Origin: Orthonyx spaldingii
Taxonomy: Eukaryota; Chordata; Aves; Passeriformes; Orthonychidae
Assembly (NCBI GenBank): GCA_013397795.1
Contig: VZTJ01000075.1
Location: 1 to 64,000, forward strand
Direction of reading: 5' to 3'
Length of the DNA stretch: 64,000 nt
The notes under the pieces were generated by a model. It had not been told where the DNA came from. It was given only the letters and a program-made list of their open reading frames with translations, and ran no database searches. Positions 36,661 through 50,029 of this stretch are shown here, in pieces (within the stretch, counting starts at the first letter, position 1; each line of letters begins with the position of its first letter). A program made the position numbers and the translations under genes.

Positions 36661-39600
36661 AGCCCTTGCATCTTGCCTATCTAAGTACTCTAAGCAACCA
36701 TCACTGAGAACAAAGGGACAGGGAGATCTGCTGAAAATTGAAAGTGCTGGAGACAGTGGAGTGCATTGTGCAAGGGCTCTGTCCCTCATCAGTGTCAAAT
36801 TGCACAAAGCAGTGTTGGCCAGAAGTGAAGTAACAGCTCGCTTCCTAAAATAGGAATATCCCCTTATGCTGTTCCTGGCTGAGGACCGGGGGTAAGAGCA
36901 GCAAGGGGATGGCAGTGACTGCAGAGTGTCCCTTGCCCCCACAGTGCCCCAGGGAAGGAGAACAGCACTGTTTGCCATAGATCTGACAACTACTGGGGCA
37001 CTTTGCACCCGATAGAACCCCCTGGTGTAACTTTAAACCCAAATAATGTATCTTCCTTGAAAAGAAACTGCTGTTCTCTGGGATCCAACCTCTGCTGGTT
37101 AGATTCCCTGGGGCTTGAATGCTTCAGGCATGTTGCTAGCACAGCAAGTTAACATGGGAACTTGTAAAATCCTATATTTGGGGTTTATTTGCACAGTTAA
37201 GCAGCAAAAAACTGTTCTTCAAAAAAGGGGAGAGCAGTCTAGGTCCATCCATGCAGTGTGGGGAAAATGACTGGTCATGATCCATAATTCCATCCAGAGG
37301 AGCACGTGGCCTCTCTCCACTTGGGATTCTAAGATTGCAGGTTTATTTTGATTTTAGTTTTAACTACACTCACTACTTAGCTCTGCCCCAAGTCTTTGGG
37401 CAGTGTGACCTTCCTGAGACCTGAGGTGTTGCTCATGTTCTGCTACCACAATTTTTACCTCTTTTTTTTTTTCCTTGAATAGCCACAGCAGGATTGTATC
37501 CTGAAGGTTTTTCCAAAGCAGTTATTTAGCCAGATGGCATGTTTGTTTAGCAGTAGCTCTGGACTCCAGTTTCTTCCAGATGTCCTTGAGGGAGCAGAGT
37601 GTCTTGCCCACAGCTCATCAATCCTGTGGTCTCTGCCTTGCCAGAGCTTGTGGACAGCATCTGTCCTGACGTTGCTTCCAATATATCTGAGCATTTTTGT
37701 CCATTTAAGGGCTAAGGATTTGGATTGCTTCTCCTTCCATGTGAGTTTCCCCATCATTTTGACCAATGCAAGCTCTTATTTTGCAGTGAACTTCTCTCCA
37801 CACTCATTTGTTCTCTCCGATCATGACTTGCCCACTTATCACTCCAGAGTGTTCTCTCTCACTCATTTTCTTCCTGAAAGATCCTTGATGGTCTCAGTGA
37901 ACCTCTTGTTGGAGCAAAACTCCTCTCTTCTGTCATGCATCATGTGGAGTTTCACTACTTGCCCCTGCAGTCTAGCTCAGCTTGGCATTTTATCCACATT
38001 AGTCCCCACAGCTCTTACCCACCTCCTACATCCGGAGTCTGACCCTCGATGTGGCTTACTGGACACTTTCAAGACCTTCAAAGGTATTCAAAAAGCAGGG
38101 TCTTTTTTACAGAATTGATGAAAATCGCATCCAGCCCGCAGCTGTCCATGCAGTGGACATTTGCAGCCTTGCCTTCTAGCACAATAACCTGGGCATGGAG
38201 CTGGAGGGGTGGGGAAAGCGTTGGGAAGCCTGAATTTTGCCTGCCCTTGCTCCATGGCAAGGCTTCATTCCAGCCCCCTCTGAGCCTTACCTGCAGCTGA
38301 GACTGGTTCAGGCACGTCAAACTAGGAATTTCTGCTTTAAAAACAGGCCAGAAGCATTTAGTGAGTTTTTCTTTTGCTCCGTTTCTTCTTTAGAAATAAG
38401 AAAAATGAGAGCAAAAGCTGCAGCAGTCACTGGGATTGTGGAGCTGCCCACTTTTCATACACAGCTCTGGGATCTGCCCTGAAATCCCAGCCTGTGGGGA
38501 GTTTCCAGCCCTCCTGCGGAAGGATTCACAGGTAAGCTTCAGTATGAAACCCCTAACACCCACAGGAATAAGTGGAGAAAAGATGACATCAATTTTTCGT
38601 TAAAACTCCTATTTTTAAGGCAATATCAGGATTTTTCTGAGGTCTGAATAATTTTATTTCATAAGAGCTGAGGCAGAGGTGGAAGCGCAGTTTCCCAAGG
38701 GGCAGTGGCAAGGCTCAAGCAGGACACCAGAGGCAGGTGAGATCTCCAGCATCAGGTGCTGCAAGGAAGGAAGGATCATTGCCATTTCCTTGAGGCAGAG
38801 CTCCAGGAAATTGGGAAAACTGGGAAATACTCAGTAACATGAACTTCTTTTAAAAACCCTCAACTTGTGGGGTTTTCCAATTTGATCACTGGCCTGAAAC
38901 TTCAGGTGTTTGGTATTGGAGGTTCCCTTTCTTTAACTGAGAGGGTGGCTGTGGGATTCCTGGGCTAGATGTGTCCCTGGCTCGCTAGCCCTGGGCTGAG
39001 ATTCAGTCCCTCAACTGGCTTTGAATGGGGTTGTTTTCATTTCTGTCCCCCTGGTCACAGGATGGACAGAGGCCATGACTAAACTTTTCTGGTTTCTGTG
39101 CCAGTGCAACCATGTGAGAGGTTCAGGGGCTGAAGGAAATGCTGAGGTCTCTCATATGAAATAAGAGGGGTTTTTGCACATTGGTTGAAAACGAGCAACC
39201 TCAGGCAAAATTTGGGGAAGAAAAACCATCCAGCCCTTCCCAGGACTGGTCAGAAGTAGCAGCAAGAGCAAAGGGTAAATGCAAAGGGAAAAAAGCTAGA
39301 TCCAATAGAAGCTGCTGGTCCAAGATCTCCCAGCTGGGTGTCCAGCACCGTGCATCTTGGGAGACTTCAGCAGCAACCTGAAAATTAAGAAAAAATTATA
39401 AGAAAAGGCTGATATTGACAGTGAAATCATGGACATAACAAAGTAGGTATCTCACTTCTGCATTGCTTAGTGACTCTAGAGAGTCCCTGCTCCAAAAACC
39501 TGCAGTCAGTGCTTGTTAGAAATATCCCTCTGTCCCTTCTCCTTGGTGATGCTGGGGAAGGCCAAGGCATTGAGACAAACCTGACCTTGCTTGTAAGTAG

Positions 39601-40589
39601 CACCTGCTGGCCTTCCTGGGCCTGAGCTCCCCTGAGCTCTTCCAAAGACCTTTGGAAGCAGCTGGAGGAATGTGCCAGTATCCCTTGACACTGGCCCAGG
39701 ACCTGCCTTTTGTCCATGTTTTTCTAAAAACCAATGGAAGGCTTCTAAAAACACCACCCTGGCACTTTCATGTTAAACTAAGTCCCACCTCTGCTTCTTG
39801 CAGTGGCTTGGTTCCAGCTGCACTCAGCTCAGGCCACAGCAAACACTGCAGAAAGCTCTGGGATTTGCTGAAAGAAAAGGCAAAACCAGCCAGAAAGAGG
39901 CCAAGCATCACCTCCTCTTGGTTTAGTCGTGTGGTCCCAAGTAGGGACCCAGAAAATCCATGTCACCCCCACTCCCTGGGCAGCTTTCTGCCTGTGCCAA
40001 TCCCTTGGATGAGGAGGCTGAACTGAGGGAAGGTTTCTTGTCATGCTTAGATGGTCACTGCACCATCAGCAGCATCATCTGTGCCTCTCACCATCCATCT
40101 CCTACACCTTAGATTTCCCTTTTGGAATCCACCCAGTTGCCCTTCATTGGAGGGAGCTGTGTCCCTCAACATGATCAAGCTGTGCCATCTTTTCCTCATG
40201 TTGGCAGAGATTTGTTGGTCCTGTGGCCCTGCCAGCCACTGGGCAGGATGTCCCTGTGTGCACTCAGGGCTGCACGAACCTGTAATAGCAAACAGTCCCC
40301 ACCCCAGGTGTCCAAAACTGTTATTTTCAAAGCACGTGGCCAAAAAGTAAATATGGAAATAGAAAAATTAGTTTTGGCTTGTGCTGTTTCTTTCTTTGTG
40401 TGAGTATTTTGTGCCAGGCAAATTAACCACTTAATAACATAATCTCAGCAGAAAAATAAGTGAGAAAAGCAGTTGAGCCATCAAGTGCTATAAAAGCAGC
40501 TTGTACAGAAGGAAGCAGTGCTCTAAAGCAAGGATGTGGCATTGCTGCACTGCACTGGGGTGGTGGAGGGCTGCAAAGACAAGGCAGGG
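36661..40589. other. Intergenic, no confident gene
   Basis: Unique sequence. A 194-codon plus-strand frame lies at 37534-38118 and is discussed as a finding; no family is recognised and no splice structure supports it. Confidence 0.5.
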
Positions 40590-40772
40590 ATTTTTACACC
40601 TCTGACAAGGCTGCCCAATGAATGGGTGCAGCCCTGAGGTTGCCAGAGCTCCAGGAATGTTTGGACAACGCTCTCCGGGACATGATGGGATTGTTGGGGT
40701 GTCTGTAAAGGGCCAGGGGTTGCACTTGGTGATCCTGGTGGGTCCCTTCCAGCTCAGGATATTTTATGATTC
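40590..40772 (+). mobile_element. CR1 LINE 3' fragment
   Basis: Sense CR1 of the type with gagctccaggaatgtttgga, caacgctctccgggacatga, gttgcacttggtgatcctgg and tcaggatattttatgattc. Confidence 0.9.
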
Positions 40773-41619
40773 ACTCTTTCTTTTGTCCTCTCTCTGAGCA
40801 CAAGAGACTGATCCTCCACCACCAGCACGAACAAGCGCTGTGGTGTCCTGTGACAGGAGGAAGGCAAAGGGGAGCACAAAAGCCCTGACAGTGAGCACTG
40901 TCATCGTTACCTTCACTTGGAGACAAACTGGTAAAAGCCAGTGAAAGACATCTCTATGGAGAAGCATTCAACCAACATGGAAATCAAAAGGCTCACCTGA
41001 CTGTCCCTCTCACTTGCACCCCTGTTTTAATTCCATTCAATCCAGCAGCCCATGTTCATTTCCAGGATATTAACGACCTGAATTAAATAATCGAATCTTT
41101 TCCTTTGCAAACTTCACTCCAGGCTGGAATCAGGATGGGCACCAGCAACAAAACCACATAGATCCCTTTGTGCCTTGTTCAAGGGCTCCTCTAACAGTGG
41201 CTGGGTGTCCTCTGTGGCTTCGCTGTCCCCTCTGGTGGCCTGGGGACATTGTGCCCGTGTCCACCCCCTGTTCTGGCAGCACACACAGTCTGCTCCAGCC
41301 AACCACCTCAGTGACCAACATCCCTCCCTGGGGGCTTTCTTTTTCACCCTGGTGATTGCCAGAATAGGATCAGGCTCTAATGGAAATAAATTTCTTCTTA
41401 TCGTTGCTGCTGTTTGATGATAGTGGAAGTGAAGGGGCAGCTGCTGGACGTGTGGGAAAGCAGAATGGTAAGGAGACAGGAGAGAGATTTTGGCTCTCAC
41501 TCAGGGTTTTGGGGCAAAGCTGGTGTGTTTCAGCAACACTTGTCAGCCCTGCTTTAGCTGGTGCCCAGTGAACATGGAACTGAGCAGCACGCACATGGCT
41601 CTGGGCAGGAGCACGATTT

Positions 41620-41679
41620 TAATGAATTTTAAAGTAAGGAATTTTGAATTAATTAATTTTAAATTAATGAATTTTAAAG
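41620..41679. repeat. AT-rich direct repeat, 45-bp period
   Basis: The 15-mer taatgaattttaaag occurs at 41620 and 41665, with aattaattaattttaaatta between them. Confidence 0.85.
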
Positions 41680-44186
41680 ACCTTTGCAGGACTGTTGTGC
41701 TGTTGCACACCTGGTAACATTAAAGCTGAGCTGGATCAGTCTGTTCCAGCCACCAGAGAACGCAAACGCAGTTTTGCAGTGGTGTGAACCAGAATCTTTT
41801 GCATTGGTGGGAAGAGAGCTCTGTATCAGGGTGACATTTAGACCTACAGTGACAGTTGCCAAGCCAGGCCATCCCCCAGTGCAGCACGTTTGGTTCCTTC
41901 ACCCATCAGCCTGGCCTTGGTAACACGTCCCTGGGGATTACCTGATTCTTATCTGTGGCCATGATGGGGAAGGAACCGGGAAACCTCACTGCCAGCTCGG
42001 CATCTCCCCCCTCTCCTCGTGGTTTGGGAATTTTCCTGCCCCTGTGAGAAGCGTGGCAGTCAGACTTTCACTGACTTGCTTGCTTTAAAGCTGTTTCATG
42101 GAAAAACTTGTTTTTTCCTGTCTGCTAGGGGAGGGCTGATCCCTGTTTTCAGCTCAGAGTGGGATCAGAAGTGGGACAGGGATGTTTCATCCAGCACAGC
42201 CCAGCAGAGTGCAGTTACCTGCCAGCTTCACACCCCAAGTGGCTGCCAGGAAAGTCGGGCTCTCATGCCTGGCTTTGATTTGCTGCAAAATGTTGTTTCA
42301 TCTTAAAAAAAGACAGGGAAAGCAGCCAGAGCAAAGCTTTTGAGGACACGCTTTGGGCCAGCCCCGTGCCGCTGGGAGATGGAGGAGGAATTCTGGACAA
42401 GCAAAGTCATCTCCAATGGTAAAGGCCCCAGGGAATCTTGCCCCAGGAAAGGCAAAGTTAAATTAAAGCTTGAAGTTTTTCCCATATTAAGGTATTATTA
42501 GATTAAGTATTACTAGAAAGTGCTGAGTTTCTTTAAGCCCAGCTTGGGCTGTTTCAAGAAGGTGTTTGGCCATCCCTGTAAAACACGAGACACCACATGT
42601 TGCAGAAAAGCTCTCTGCAGAAAATTGTGTCAGTGAAGTAAAGGAAAAAGATACTAATTGGAGGAAATTACTCAAATTTCTGCCGTGGATCAGCCAGTAC
42701 CAACCCCTGAGTTTCTGGAAAACAGCAGAGCCAAGGGCTCGGAGTGCTGGAGGAGTTACTGGCTTGTTTCCTGAGGATTAGCCACGTTGGTAGGGTTGCA
42801 AGGGAATCAAAGCTCATTTAGCAGCTTGGTTAAGGACTGGGATGGTGTGGGAACACTGTGAGTTTAAAAAGTGTGGGGAGAAAGCTGCAAAGTCAAGGGA
42901 AGAGGGATGGAAAAGTCCCATCCCAGTGCCAGTCTCCCACTTCAGGGTAGGATCATATCCCGGCAGGGGATGCATGGAGAAGCAGCCTCCTGCTCCATCC
43001 CAAGCTCCCCACAGCACATCTCTGATTCCCACTGTCATGGGAGATGGCTCCAAACATGCTTGAGCCTCACTCACTTCTCACACATTTTTGAAGATATTAG
43101 CAGGGCTGGGTTTTGGGAGAAAGAGCTCATCCACCTTGCCTCACTCATAAAATCAGTCCAGAAAAATCACAGTGCAGCTGGGCTGTAACTACACAAGGGT
43201 TGGGGTTTTCTCAGTCCCCCTGTGTTGGCATCACCAGTTTTGTTTGCTGGCTCTGGGTGTACAATCCCCTTCCCTGGGTGTCCTCTGAGTTGGCTCCCAC
43301 AGGGAGAGTACAGATAAAATCCTGTCTTGCAGGTGCTTTTACAACTCCCAGAGGATGGTTGAGGGTTATCCTGAGGTGGGGTGAGACGTGCTGGAGTACC
43401 AAGGTAGGGCAAGTGAGATTTTGGCAATTGAGCCCATCTGAAACAAATTTCTGCTGATTTTGTAGAATTTTTCTAGAAAAATGTGTTTTTCCCTGGGTGG
43501 CCTGGCTGTGATGTGGCGAGGTAGAGGATGAGCTACCCCATAGGCTTTCCCATGGGATCCTGCTCCATGATGCCATCCCAACTGTGCAGGAACCAGAGCA
43601 GACGATGGTGATCTCAGGAGGATTAAACTTGTTGGGGCTGTTGACAAAAGTCTCCTTTTTTTTTTCTACTAGAGCAGGGACAGTAACCATAACATCAACA
43701 AGGGACCTCTTCCAAATCTCATGCAGGGATTCACGGCCACAAATCATCCCCTTGTCTCAACCAGCCCATAGGGAAGCCCAGTCAAGCAGAGTCTCTAAAA
43801 ACCCTTGGCTCTCCACTGATGGGTTATTTCCTTGCATCCCTCGCTGTCTGAGCCAGTGCTGCTGTTGTTGCCCCCCTCCCCCCACCAGTGAGCAGAGAGG
43901 TTCCTGAAATCCAAAAAGTCCCCTTCCTGCCCCTTGGTTCCGGAGATTTCCCTGCTCATCCATGTGTTCAATACAAACAGGGCTCAAAACATTTCATAGG
44001 GGCTCAAAAGGCATGAAGTTAAGATGATTTTTCCCCCAGTTTGTGGGGTGGGCAAGGGAACTGTTTTCAGCAGAGACCAGGCTCCTTTTACCCTGCCCTG
44101 GTCCCCATCCCGCTCCTTGTCCCCTCAGGGAGTTGCTGATGATCCGTATGGACTTGTCCTGAAGGTATTTCTGGCTTATTTTTCCT

Positions 44187-44600
44187 TTTATTCTTTTTTT
44201 TTCTTTTGAATTTTTTCTATTTAATCTTGCTCCTTTTTCCTGTTGTCTTTTTCCTTTTTTCTTTCTTCTTTCTTTTTTTCTTTTTTGCTTTTTCCTTCTT
44301 TTTTCTTTTTCATTTTTCATTTTTTCCTTTTTTCTTTCTCTTTTTCCTTTCTCCCTTCTCCTTTCTCCCTTTTCTCTTTTTTTCCTTCTTCCTTCCTCTT
44401 TTCCCTTTTATTTATGTCTATATCCATATCCATTTCCCATTTCCCTTTTTTTTTTATGTTTCCTCTTTCCTTTTCTCTTTTCCCTTTATATGCCTTATTT
44501 AAATACATATATTTTTTCCTTTTTCCTTTTCTCTCTCTTTTTCCTTCCTTTTTTTTCTCTCCAATCCTCCTTTTTCTCATGCTGCCTTCCCTCTCTGTCC
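44187..44600. repeat. Long polypyrimidine (T/C) tract
   Basis: About 410 bp almost entirely T and C on the plus strand, built from irregular (TTTTTC)n and (CTTTTC)n units with a few A/G interruptions (such as tatgtctatatccatatcc). Confidence 0.95.
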
Positions 44601-45227
44601 CTTCCCTGCCGGGCCGGGCTGGCAACACCCCAGCCATGAGCTCATCCAGCTCCCGGCTGGATCCCGGATCTGCGTGGGAGGCAGGGAGACGCTGCTCAGC
44701 CCAGTGCTGGCCACATTTGGGGTCTGTGGGGGCTGATCCCGACATCCAAGTGCTGTTTGTGCTGGTGGCTCTGGGAAGGGATGGCAAAAGCCGGCTGCAG
44801 TCTGAGCTTGGGGTCAGTCCCAGCTCCTGGAGGGAGGAATGCAAGGGAAAAGCCAAGGGATTGTCCTGTCTCCTTTGGGATAACCATCCCAATCCATTTA
44901 CAAGTGGCTTTCCAACATATCCATAGACTTCCAGCGATGCTCCTCGAAATAAGTGTGTGCCTGTTTCAAAAATGCAAATATTTTTCTCCTCAAACATGCC
45001 CTGCTTGAAATTCAGAAGTACCAGTTGTGTCTGAGATCAAAACTTCCCACTGGGGCTCTCTGCTGAGGCCAGAGCAGGTGAAACTGCAGCGCAGGGGCCT
45101 GTGGGAGCTTCAGGGCAAATCCATGACCAGTGGAGAGTATTTCTGGTTTGTGCTTCCCAGTTCTGAGCTTGCTATTCAACACGAAGCTCACTGCCAATCT
45201 GCAAATCCCTGGCAGGAGAGTGGAGCC

Positions 45228-45538
45228 AGGTGAGGGTTGGCCTCTTCTCCCAGCGAATAAGGGACAGGACAAGAGGGAACGGCCTCAAGCTGTGCCAGGG
45301 AGGGTCAGGCTGGACATCAGGAGGAATTTCTTTATGGAAAGGGTGGTCAGGCATTGGAAGGGGCTGCCCAGTGAGGTGGTGGAGTACCCATCCCTGGAGG
45401 TGTCCAAGGAATGCCTGGAGGTGTCACTCAGTGCTGTGGGCTGGGGACAAGGTGGGGATCAGTCACAGGTTGGGCTTGATCATCTTGGAGTTCTTTTCCA
45501 ACCTTCATGACTTTTTCCAGCCTTACTGATTCTATGAT
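45228..45538 (+). mobile_element. CR1 LINE 3' portion (CR1-Y-like)
   Basis: Sense CR1: gaacggcctcaagctgtgcc, caggctggacatcaggagga, atttctttatggaaagggtg, tcaggcattggaaggggctg and a terminal actgattctatgattt. It is the same general type as the antisense copy at 27052-27448. Confidence 0.93.
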
Positions 45539-47087
45539 TTGCTGCTTGGCCACTGCAGCATTGTCTTTCCAGCTCTTCCAAAGTCCAATATGGGCTGCTA
45601 GCAACATTCCCAGGGCTTTACAGCTGGGAAATAGCAGCAACCTCCTGAGAGAGCCTGATGTCACAAGACTTTTCAGCTTAATTTCCAGAGCAGTGGTCTG
45701 GATGTTATTCAAACTTCTGCCTGCTTTTTCCAAGCAGAGTTGTTGTTCAGGATTTTTGTCTCTTTTTTTTCTAGACTCAACCTTCCCCAGCTCTCAGACC
45801 TCTCTTGTGCAATCGATGTCCCATCATAGACACGTCTGGGAGAAATGCAGAGATTTCCTGAGAGCGCTGCCGTGGAAATTCCTGAGATTTCTGGTGTGGA
45901 TGGACACGTAGGGAAGGAGGAGGCAGCCATTTAGAAGATGCATTTTCCACAGAAATAAATCCTTTCTGCTCACCCTCTGCACTCTGCACCTGCCAAGGGG
46001 TTTTTCACTCTTCTGGTACCCCGGAACCGAGGGAAGGCTCAAACATTCACCGCTGTGCCAACTTTTTGTAGCTACTTTGTGCCTCTGGCAGATTGAGAGC
46101 TTGGAAATGTGGCTTGGAGCTCTCCCTACCTGCTGGAAATGCCAAGGGAGCAAAGGAGTGATGAAAACTCCTGGGAGGTGGTGGATTTTGGCAGTGGGCT
46201 CCTCCCATGCTGCTGCTGAGGCTGGGAAAACTCATCACATCTGCCTCTGGCATGCCCAGAGGAGTTTGGTGGGATGCACATTTGTGGGACATGTAGCAAT
46301 GGAAATTAGAATGGAATTAGATGATCTTTAATGTCCCTTCCCACCCAAACTCTCCTGTGATCCTGTGAGTCAGGATGAGCTGCCCCTGCATAGGGGCAAG
46401 GTGTGAGCCCACGCTGCCTCATGGGCATCCAGGGACCAGCACAGTCCCCTTTGGAAAAGCATTCCCTGCTGCAGGCTGTCAAAGAAAATGTTCAAGGGGG
46501 ATGTTCTCCTCCCCATCCTTACGTGACCACCAGCATCAGATGTTCCCGGGATGGGACACAGCTGTAGGGACAATGCATGGGGCTGCCCAGAGCACAGCCT
46601 GCTCTTTTGCAAGGAGCTTGGCTCCAGACTGCAGGCAAAACCGCCTTTTTATTCCCAAAAATAAGATTAAAAATGGGAGGCAGCATTCCAGCTGCTGCCT
46701 GTTGCAGCGGCAGGACTGGAGGGGTGGAAAGGACGAGCAGTTTTCTGTCTTCCCAATCCAGCGATGCTCAAATGCCTCGGGCAGGACTTGGGGGCTCAAA
46801 GTGGGGGTTTTGAGTAGAGAGGGGTCAAATGGAGGGGCTAAAAAAGCTATGGAAAAGTGGAAAAAGACCTTCTGGGGTGTTAAGTGCAGCTATGCATGTG
46901 ATGGTTGCTGGTTCCCAAAGAGATGGGGGGCTGCAAGCCCTGGCTTGGGAAGGGTCACCAAACCTTTCCCTATGCTCACACCACTTCCCAAGGCAGCTGG
47001 GGCAGGAAAGTGAAGCAGATGTGGCTTTGGTCAGATTGGGGGGGAAAATGCTAAAATTGGGAGGTAACCCTCAAGTCAGCATCATCA
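45539..47087. other. Intergenic, no gene seen
   Basis: Unique sequence with a short CR1 tail at 46308-46368. A 212-codon frame at 46375-47013 is not accepted. Confidence 0.5.
46308..46368 (+). mobile_element. CR1 LINE terminal 3' fragment
   Basis: Reads gaattagatgatctttaatg, tcccttcccacccaaactct and a degenerate cctgtgatcctgtga end. Confidence 0.78.
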
Positions 47088-47412
47088 AATCACGGAATAT
47101 CCAGACATGAAAGGACACACAGGGATCATGGATCCAACCACTGTCCCTGCACAGACACCCCAACAACCCCACCCTGAGCATCCCTGGAGCGCTGTCCAAA
47201 CGCTCCTGGAGCTCTGGCAGCCTCGGGGCCGTGCCCATTCCCTGGAGAGCCCAGACAGTGCCCAGCACCCTCTGGGGGAAGAACTTTTCTCTGATCTCCA
47301 GCCTGAGCCTCCCCTGGCACAGCTCCAGCCGTTCCCTCGGGTGCTGTCCCTGGCCACAGAGAGCAGAGATCAGAGCTGTCCCCTCATGATGAGCTGCAGC
47401 CCCTGGTGAGGT
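47088..47412 (-). mobile_element. CR1 LINE 3' portion, diverged subfamily
   Basis: Antisense: atcacggaatatccagacat, gggatcatggatccaaccac, ctctgggggaagaacttttc and cctgagcctcccctggcaca, with a ccctggccacagagagcaga end. Confidence 0.85.
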
Positions 47413-49233
47413 CTGACCTCAGTCTCCTCATCAGCAAGTTTAATCTGGGATTAACCCCATCCCTGCAGGCCCATGCCCTGCACAGCCATCACACCTGGCT
47501 TCGTCACTCACCTCCCACTTCCAGGATGGAGCTGGCTTTAATCCCAAGCACTTCAGATCTCATTAAGCTCTTCCAAACTGCCAGGATTTTTCTAACACTT
47601 AACACAGCTTTTGCACTTGGGTGTTAAACCTGGCTCACCTGCCCTGTCCTGCTGTGAAGGGGGCAAAAAGGGACACTTTGGGCTGCACTGGAGGGAGGAT
47701 GCTCTGACTTGGCTGACTTCAAGAAATAGTCCCACAATGAGAAGAGGATTCTAATTCCTGCTTAGTCTGTGTCATACCCCTGTGTGACAAGCTGTGACTG
47801 TTCTCAGACACCTGGTGGGCTTGTCCACTGTGTTTTTTCAGGGTAATATTTCCATTTTTAGGTTTCCTGTTGCCCGATTTGGTGCTTTTGATCCCAGATT
47901 GACACCCACAACCTGCAGGCTTTGAAGGCAGATTCCAGGCTGCTCCGGAAGTGCCCTTCTGCCTCTGTCCCTGCTGCTCCCATCCTGCAGGGGAAATAGC
48001 ATTCCATAACCCATCCTGAGGGAGAAATGGCATTAAATATAATGCCCCTGCCAGTCTGGGACCACCTACATCTATTGCAGAGCTGAGCTGCTTTATAAGA
48101 CCAAGGAAAAAAGGATGGAAAATCAGAAAGCACAGAGAAAAGTAGGAGAATTACAATACAGGTGGGGATTTTGAGTATTTATTTTGGAAAGGGCTTCTGG
48201 ATCTCCAGCTTTTTGCTGTGTGTCAAACTGCCAGGTGTCTTATCCAAAACCCACCCCTGCATAACTCCAAACACTGGGAATCCAGGGATCTGGATGTTTC
48301 ACCCAGTGAGCTGTGCAGGGACCCAGGCACCCATGGCAGGATTTTGGCTTTTCCAAAATCATTCCTCATTTCCAGCAGCTTTAAGAAAACCATGAACAAA
48401 TGCAAAATGCAATACCATGAGATCTGTGGAGATGTGGGAAAGGTCAGGCTTGCTGTATGTAACCCTCCTGCTGCAAAATTCTCCATTTTAAACCATTTTG
48501 CTTAGAAAACAATTCTCGCCCCCCAAAATCACCAGATTTCCGGGGAAAAACATGTGAGCAGTAAGTGAAGGTATTTAACTTGCCCTCCAAGTGGCACTAG
48601 TTTAAACTTTTAGCTGCTGGACAGTGAGTGGTGACGCAGTCACCCCAGATTTACCATCAGTAAGTGGACGGATGCTCTAAAGGCTGGAGCAGGGAAGCAG
48701 CAGGGGAGCCTGGAATCCAAACACAACAGAGGAGCAGCCACAGTGTCCCACTTATTTCCAAAGGCTGTGTCATGGCCTCTGCAATATTCCAGTCAATCTA
48801 ATGCAATGCTAATTTTTTTTCATTAACCTCCAATGCAACCTCTCCATCTGCCAAATTAATCACTGCTGGAAAGTCAGAGGAGTATTTTAGAAATAACAAA
48901 CTACTGATTCTGTCCCTAGCAACCTTTTTTTTTTTCTTCAGGCCTTCCATTTCCACTTCAGTTCATTGACCATGCTCTTGCAGAGCCCATTTTTAAGCTC
49001 TAAATATAAAATGTATATATTAACTCGCACACTTAAATAGTTTCTGCCTTCTTTCAAGAGTGATGGTTTATTTGGCCTTTGCCCACTAGGACAGTCACAT
49101 CTCAAAAGACATCCCCAGCAGCACATTGGGGTGCTTTCATCCCAGCTTTGGAAGCTGATTTTTGGTGAGTGAGAGCTGGATGTCATTCCTAGAGTGCTTC
49201 CCTGGCTGCAAGGCATGGAGCTACGAGTTTGGA
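47413..49233. other. Intergenic, no gene seen
   Basis: Unique sequence with nothing recognisable. Confidence 0.5.
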
Positions 49234-49780
49234 GATCACAGAATCATAGAGTCATAGAATGGTTTGGGTTGGAAGGGACCTTAAAGCCCATCCCATTCCA
49301 CCACTGCTGTGAGCAGGGACACCTTCCACTATCCCAGGTTGCTCCACGCCCCGTTCAGCCTGGCCTTGGACACTTGCAGGGATCCAGGGGCAGCCACAGC
49401 TTCTCTGGGCACCCTGTGCCAGGGCCTCTCCACTCTCACAGGGAATAATTTTTTCCTAATATCTAATCTAAATCTAATCTCTTTCAGTTTGAATACTTTC
49501 ATGTCAATTTGATGCCATTCCCTCTTGTCCTGTCATTCCACACCCTTGTAAACAGTCTTCTCTCTCCTTACTTCTCGTTGGCTCCCTTCAGGCACTGGAA
49601 GGCCACAGTTAAGTCACCTCAAAGCCTTCTCCAGGCTGAACCATCTCAGTTCTTTCAGCCTTTCCTCACAGCGCTGCTCCATCCCTCTGATCATCTCCAT
49701 GGCCTCCTCTGAACTAGCTGCAACAGCTCCATATCCCTCCTGTCCTGGGGACCCCAGAGCTGGACACAGCCCACCCCATG
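49234..49780 (-). mobile_element. CR1 LINE, longest copy in the window
   Basis: Antisense CR1 of about 545 bp starting with the terminal repeat atcacagaatcatagagtca. It passes ggtttgggttggaagggacc, ttcctaatatctaatctaaa, cctcttgtcctgtcattcca and ggccacagttaagtcacctc, and ends at the cccagagctggacacagccc block. The 3' end is complete and the 5' end truncated. Confidence 0.96.
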
Positions 49781-50029
49781 TCATGGTTTTCCTTCAGCAG
49801 AGCCTTCCCAAAAGCTTTTCCTCACAGGTGGCCTCGGGATCACCAGGCAGCACCCATCACTCTCCCACATCCCTCCCCCTTGCATCTTGCTGCCTGCATG
49901 GGAAAAATCCCAAAAGATGGGTGTCTGACCCTCCTGCCCTTCCCAGCCCCGGGGATCACAGCAAAAGGCTCATCCTCAACCCCCTGCCCGGGTTATATCT
50001 TTATAATATCAGGTTTTATGGAGCAGCAC

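Larger units (their letters stand above)
40773..45225. other. Intergenic, no gene seen
   Basis: Unique sequence plus an AT-rich direct repeat (41620-41679) and a long polypyrimidine tract (44187-44600). Open frames over the tract are low-complexity artefacts. Confidence 0.5.

Noticed and set aside
40488..40498. TATA-box-like gctataaaagc
   Set aside because: No start site, CpG context or downstream exon; such matches are expected by chance in 64 kb.
43211..43747. 178-codon minus-strand frame
   Set aside because: No recognisable domain or splice context; overlapped by equally plausible frames on the other strand.
44243..44997. Two 226-227 codon frames, one per strand, over the polypyrimidine tract
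   Set aside because: They are Phe/Ser-rich or Lys/Glu/Arg-rich translations of low-complexity T/C DNA and lack stops only because of composition.
46375..47013. 212-codon plus-strand frame
   Set aside because: No domain, no splice context, no similarity I recognise; composition-driven.
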